A DNA stretch of 64,000 nucleotides from Streptomyces venezuelae ATCC 10712 (GTDB lineage Bacteria > Actinomycetota > Actinomycetes > Streptomycetales > Streptomycetaceae): contig NZ_CP029197.1 of the NCBI RefSeq assembly GCF_008639165.1, positions 8,126,001 to 8,190,000 on the forward strand, written 5' to 3'. The notes under the pieces were generated by a model. That model searched no databases. It was not told the origin of the DNA and worked only from the letters and a program-made list of their open reading frames with translations. The position numbers and the translations under genes were made by a program. Shown here piece after piece: positions 61,008-64,000 of the stretch (position 1 is the stretch's first letter; each line of letters begins with the position of its first letter).

Positions 61008-64000
61008 GTGGTGACTGACGAACGAGACGGATCCGGTACCGGCGCACGGCGGTTCGTCGCCGCCGCACCGCAGGTGACGCTTCCCAAGGGCGGCGGAGCG
61101 ATCCGCGGCATCGGGGAGACGTTCACCGCCCACCCCGCGACCGGCACCGGTTCGGTCTCGGTACCCGTCGCCACGAGCCCGGGCCGGTCCGGATTCGGCC
61201 CCCGCCTGACCCTGGCGTACGACTCCGGAGCGGGCAACGGCCCGTTCGGCCTCGGCTGGAACCTGTCGGTCCCTTCGGTCACCCGCAAGACCGACAAGGG
61301 CCTGCCGCGCTACCTGGACGCCGTCGACTCCGACGTGTTCGTGCTCTCCGGCGAGGACGACCTCGTCCCCGTCCACCGGCAGGACCACACCGGCGAGTGG
61401 GTCGCGGCCCACCCCGGCCACACACGGGACCCCGAAGGCGACTGGGTGCGCGACCCGGCGGGCGACCCCGTCGTCCACGAGGACGAGACCGACGGCTACC
61501 GGGTCCGCCGCTACCGGCCGCGCGTCGAGGGTGCCTTCGCCCGGATCGAGCGCTGGACGGCGGTCGCCGCCCCCGCCGGAACTCCCGTCGGCAACGTGCA
61601 CTGGCGCTCGGTGTCGAAGGACAACGTCCTCACCGTGTACGGGCTCACCCCGGAGCACCGCATCGCCGACCCGCTCGACCCGGGCCGCGTCTTCAGCTGG
61701 CTGATCTCCGAGACCCGCGACGACAAGGGCGATGTCGTCCTCTACCGCTACAAGTCCGAGGACGGCACCGGCGTCGACCTCGGCAGACCGCAGGAACGGA
61801 ACAGGGGACCCCGCGACGACGTCCGCAGGACCGCCCACCGCTATCTGAAGCGCATCCTCTATGGCAACCGGCGGCCCGCCCTCGACGAGAGGGGTGAGCG
61901 CCCCCACTTCCTCGACGCCCGGGTCGTCGACGGCGGCTGGATGTTCGAGGCCGTACTCGACTACGGCGATCACGACCCGGACGCCCCCGGCCCCCGGGAC
62001 GACGAGGCCGTCGACGCCACCGGCGCCCTCCGCTTCCCGTGGCCGCTCCGCCCGGACGCCTTCTCCACGTACCGGCCCGGCTTCGAGGTGCGCACCGGCC
62101 GGCTCTGCCGCCGGGTGCTGATGTTCCACCACTTCCCCGGCACGGAAGCGGCCGGCGTCGGCGTCGACTGCCTCGTACGGTCGACCGAGCTCAGCCACGG
62201 CGGCGAGGCCGACCCGGTGACGGCCAACGGGCCCGTGTACGCGTTCCTGCGCTCCGTGACCCAGCACGGGCACCGCCGCGACGGCACCGGGTACGTCCGC
62301 CGGAGCATGCCGCCCGTGGAGTTCACGTACTCCGAGCCGACGGTCCGGGACACCGTCGAGACCGTCGACCCCGGGTCCATGGAGAACCTCCCCGCCGGCC
62401 TGGACGGGACGACGTACCGCTGGACCGACCTGCACGGCGAGGGCATCCCCGGCGCGCTCGTCGAACAGTCGGGCGCCTGGTTCTACAAGCGCAACATCAG
62501 CCCCCTCCCGGAGGCCGACCGGGCCTCCGGCGACGGCGCGCCTCCCCGCGTCCGGTTCGCCCCGGTGGAACACGTCGCCACCATGCCGGCGCTCCCGCCC
62601 GGCAGCGGCGCCGAGTTCGTGGACCTCGCCGGAGACGGACTCGTGGACGTCGTCGTCACGAACGGCACCGCCCCCGGCCTCCACGAACACGACGACGCCG
62701 AGGGCTGGCAGCCGTTCCGCCCGTTCACCTCCCTCCCGAACGTGCCGCTGGACGCCCCGAACGCCCGCCTCGCCGACCTCGACGGAGACGGCCACGCCGA
62801 CGTCCTGGTCACCGACGACACCTCGCTCACCTGGTACCGGTCGCTCGCGGAGGAGGGATTCGAGGCGGCCCGGCAGATCGCCGTCGCCGCCGACGAGGAG
62901 CAGGGCCCCCGGGCCCTGTTCTCCGACGGCACGCACGCCCTCCACCTCGCCGACCTCTCCGGCGACGGGCTCCCCGACCTGGTCCGCGTCCGCAACGGCG
63001 AGGTCTGCTACTGGCCCAACCTCGGCCATGGGCGGTTCGGCGCGAAGGTGACGATGGAGAACGCGCCGTGGTTCGACCACCCGGACACCTTCGACCAGCA
63101 GCGCGTCCGGCTGGCCGACATCGACGGCTCCGGCACCGCCGACCTCCTCTACCTCCACCGCGACGGCGTGCGGCTGTACTTCAACCAGTCCGGAAACGCC
63201 TGGAGTTCGCCCCGCGCGCTGCGGGCCTTCCCACGGATCGACAGCGCGACGAGCATCGCCACGGCCGACCTCCTGGGCGACGGCACGACCTGCCTCGTCT
63301 GGTCCTCCCCGCTCGCCTCGGACGCCGGCCGGCCCATGCGGTTCGTCAACCTCATGGGAGGCACCAAGCCGCATCTGCTGACCGGCCTCGTCAACAACCT
63401 CGGCGCGGAGACACGGCTGAGCTACGCACCGTCGACGAAGTTCTCCCTCCAGGACAAACACGAGGGCCGGCCGTGGATCGCGCGTCTTGCGTTCCCCGTC
63501 CACGTGGTCGAACGCGTGGAGACGTACGACCACGTGAGCCGCAACCGGTTCACCACGCGCTACCGCTACCACCACGGCCGGTACGACGGCGTGGAGCGCG
63601 AGTTCTGCGGGTTCGGCATGGTCGAGCAGTGGGACACCGAGGAACTCGAAGCCGTCGGCGGCGCGGCCATCGGCGGTGACGCGAGCAACTCTGCCCCCGG
63701 CTCGTACGTGCCGCCGGCGCACATCAAGTCCTGGTTCCACACCGGCGACCGACTGGGCCGGGAGCGCGTCTCGCGGTACCACGAGGAGGAGTACTACCGC
63801 GAGCCGGGCCTCACCCCGGCCGACGCCCGGGACCTGCTGCTCGACGACACCCCGCTGCCCCCGGGCCTGGCCGACGAGGAGGAACGACAGGCGTGCCGCG
63901 CGCTGAAGGGCTCGCTGCTGCGGCGTGAGATTTACTCCGACGACGCCGTACCGGAGTCGACACCCGCCGAGCTGACCCGGGCCCACACCCCGTACACGGT
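61008..64000 (+). CDS. TcB/SpvB-like Tc toxin subunit, partial (runs off right edge)
   Basis: At least 997 codons, open at the window end. The N-terminus (PQVTLPKGGGAIRGIGETF...GSVSVPVATSPGRSGFGPRLTLAYDSGAGNGPFGLGWNLSVPSVTRKTDKGLPRY) is the SpvB domain. FG-GAP-like segments follow (ADLDGDGHADVLVTDD, ADLSGDGLPDLVRV, ADIDGSGTADLLYL), forming the beta-propeller that gates the TcB cocoon. Then NLMGGTKPHLLTGLVNNLGAETRLSYAPSTKF and YRYHHGRYDGVEREFCGFGMVEQWDTE match the TcdB middle domains. GTG 61008 has GGAGG nine bases upstream. TcB or fused TcB-TcC cannot be told apart here. Confidence 0.88.
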   Translation, partial: MVTDERDGSGTGARRFVAAAPQVTLPKGGGAIRGIGETFTAHPATGTGSVSVPVATSPGRSGFGPRLTLAYDSGAGNGPFGLGWNLSVPSVTRKTDKGLPRYLDAVDSDVFVLSGEDDLVPVHRQDHTGEWVAAHPGHTRDPEGDWVRDPAGDPVVHEDETDGYRVRRYRPRVEGAFARIERWTAVAAPAGTPVGNVHWRSVSKDNVLTVYGLTPEHRIADPLDPGRVFSWLISETRDDKGDVVLYRYKSEDGTGVDLGRPQERNRGPRDDVRRTAHRYLKRILYGNRRPALDERGERPHFLDARVVDGGWMFEAVLDYGDHDPDAPGPRDDEAVDATGALRFPWPLRPDAFSTYRPGFEVRTGRLCRRVLMFHHFPGTEAAGVGVDCLVRSTELSHGGEADPVTANGPVYAFLRSVTQHGHRRDGTGYVRRSMPPVEFTYSEPTVRDTVETVDPGSMENLPAGLDGTTYRWTDLHGEGIPGALVEQSGAWFYKRNISPLPEADRASGDGAPPRVRFAPVEHVATMPALPPGSGAEFVDLAGDGLVDVVVTNGTAPGLHEHDDAEGWQPFRPFTSLPNVPLDAPNARLADLDGDGHADVLVTDDTSLTWYRSLAEEGFEAARQIAVAADEEQGPRALFSDGTHALHLADLSGDGLPDLVRVRNGEVCYWPNLGHGRFGAKVTMENAPWFDHPDTFDQQRVRLADIDGSGTADLLYLHRDGVRLYFNQSGNAWSSPRALRAFPRIDSATSIATADLLGDGTTCLVWSSPLASDAGRPMRFVNLMGGTKPHLLTGLVNNLGAETRLSYAPSTKFSLQDKHEGRPWIARLAFPVHVVERVETYDHVSRNRFTTRYRYHHGRYDGVEREFCGFGMVEQWDTEELEAVGGAAIGGDASNSAPGSYVPPAHIKSWFHTGDRLGRERVSRYHEEEYYREPGLTPADARDLLLDDTPLPPGLADEEERQACRALKGSLLRREIYSDDAVPESTPAELTRAHTPYT

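Noticed and set aside
60411..63986. 1191-codon minus-strand frame opposite kelch 3 and TcB
   Set aside because: Antisense shadow of clear kelch and SpvB/TcB sequence.

Overview
The window is very GC-rich actinobacterial chromosome, most likely Streptomyces. The signs are strong third-position GC bias, many GTG/TTG starts and 4-base start/stop overlaps, a Streptomyces subtilisin inhibitor (SSI) gene, and actinobacterial families (Spo0M, DUF4916, DUF2975/XRE pair). No rRNA, tRNA or CRISPR array was seen. Identifications rest on reading the sequence and family knowledge; no database search was run.

Region 1 (1-9.6 kb). After the edge of a secreted-protein gene comes an MFS exporter gene divergent from a compact operon: lipoprotein binding protein, FecCD permease, ABC ATPase, DUF364-like Rossmann protein, PduX-like GHMP kinase and cysteine-synthase-fold PLP enzyme. 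A sequence close to an actinobacterial Zur box lies between the two directions. Export, synthesis and re-uptake genes together suggest an undescribed small metallophore, probably a zincophore. An orphan histidine kinase follows.

Region 2 (9.6-26 kb, minus strand). A gene set resembling E. coli molR/yehI-yehL-yehM-yehP-yehQ: SWIM-finger protein, DUF5682-VWA protein, MoxR-type AAA+ ATPase, a 1637-aa protein and two DUF4132-type genes. One DUF4132 gene is a fused paralogue of its neighbours and carries a frameshift. Both DUF4132 genes are preceded by perfect matches to the RecA-NDp (PafBC) promoter motif, so DNA-damage induction is predicted. Two DnaA-box-like sequences in a 42-bp direct repeat sit beside one promoter.

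Region 3 (26-47 kb). Mostly single genes: a small conserved protein, DUF4916 Nudix-like protein, methyltransferase, cytochrome P450 with an operator-bearing promoter, MFS/MarR pair, phosphoesterase, a stretch with transposase scars around a Spo0M gene, aldo/keto reductase, DinB-like protein, a secreted metzincin-like protease, GNAT, a HEAT/ParB-like protein, DJ-1 protein, TmrB-like ATPase, an autoregulated DUF2975/XRE pair, a P-loop kinase, VOC protein, DUF4288-like protein and SSI.

Region 4 (47.5-64 kb). A Tc (ABC) toxin-type locus: a 3209-aa TcA-like protein, three consecutive seven-repeat kelch proteins, and a TcB/SpvB-like gene that runs off the right edge. Overlaps and short gaps suggest one operon. 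The kelch proteins between TcA and TcB are the unusual part.

The three most interesting systems are the Zur-linked metallophore operon, the damage-promoter-driven DUF4132/MoxR/VWA/SWIM system, and the kelch-containing Tc locus.
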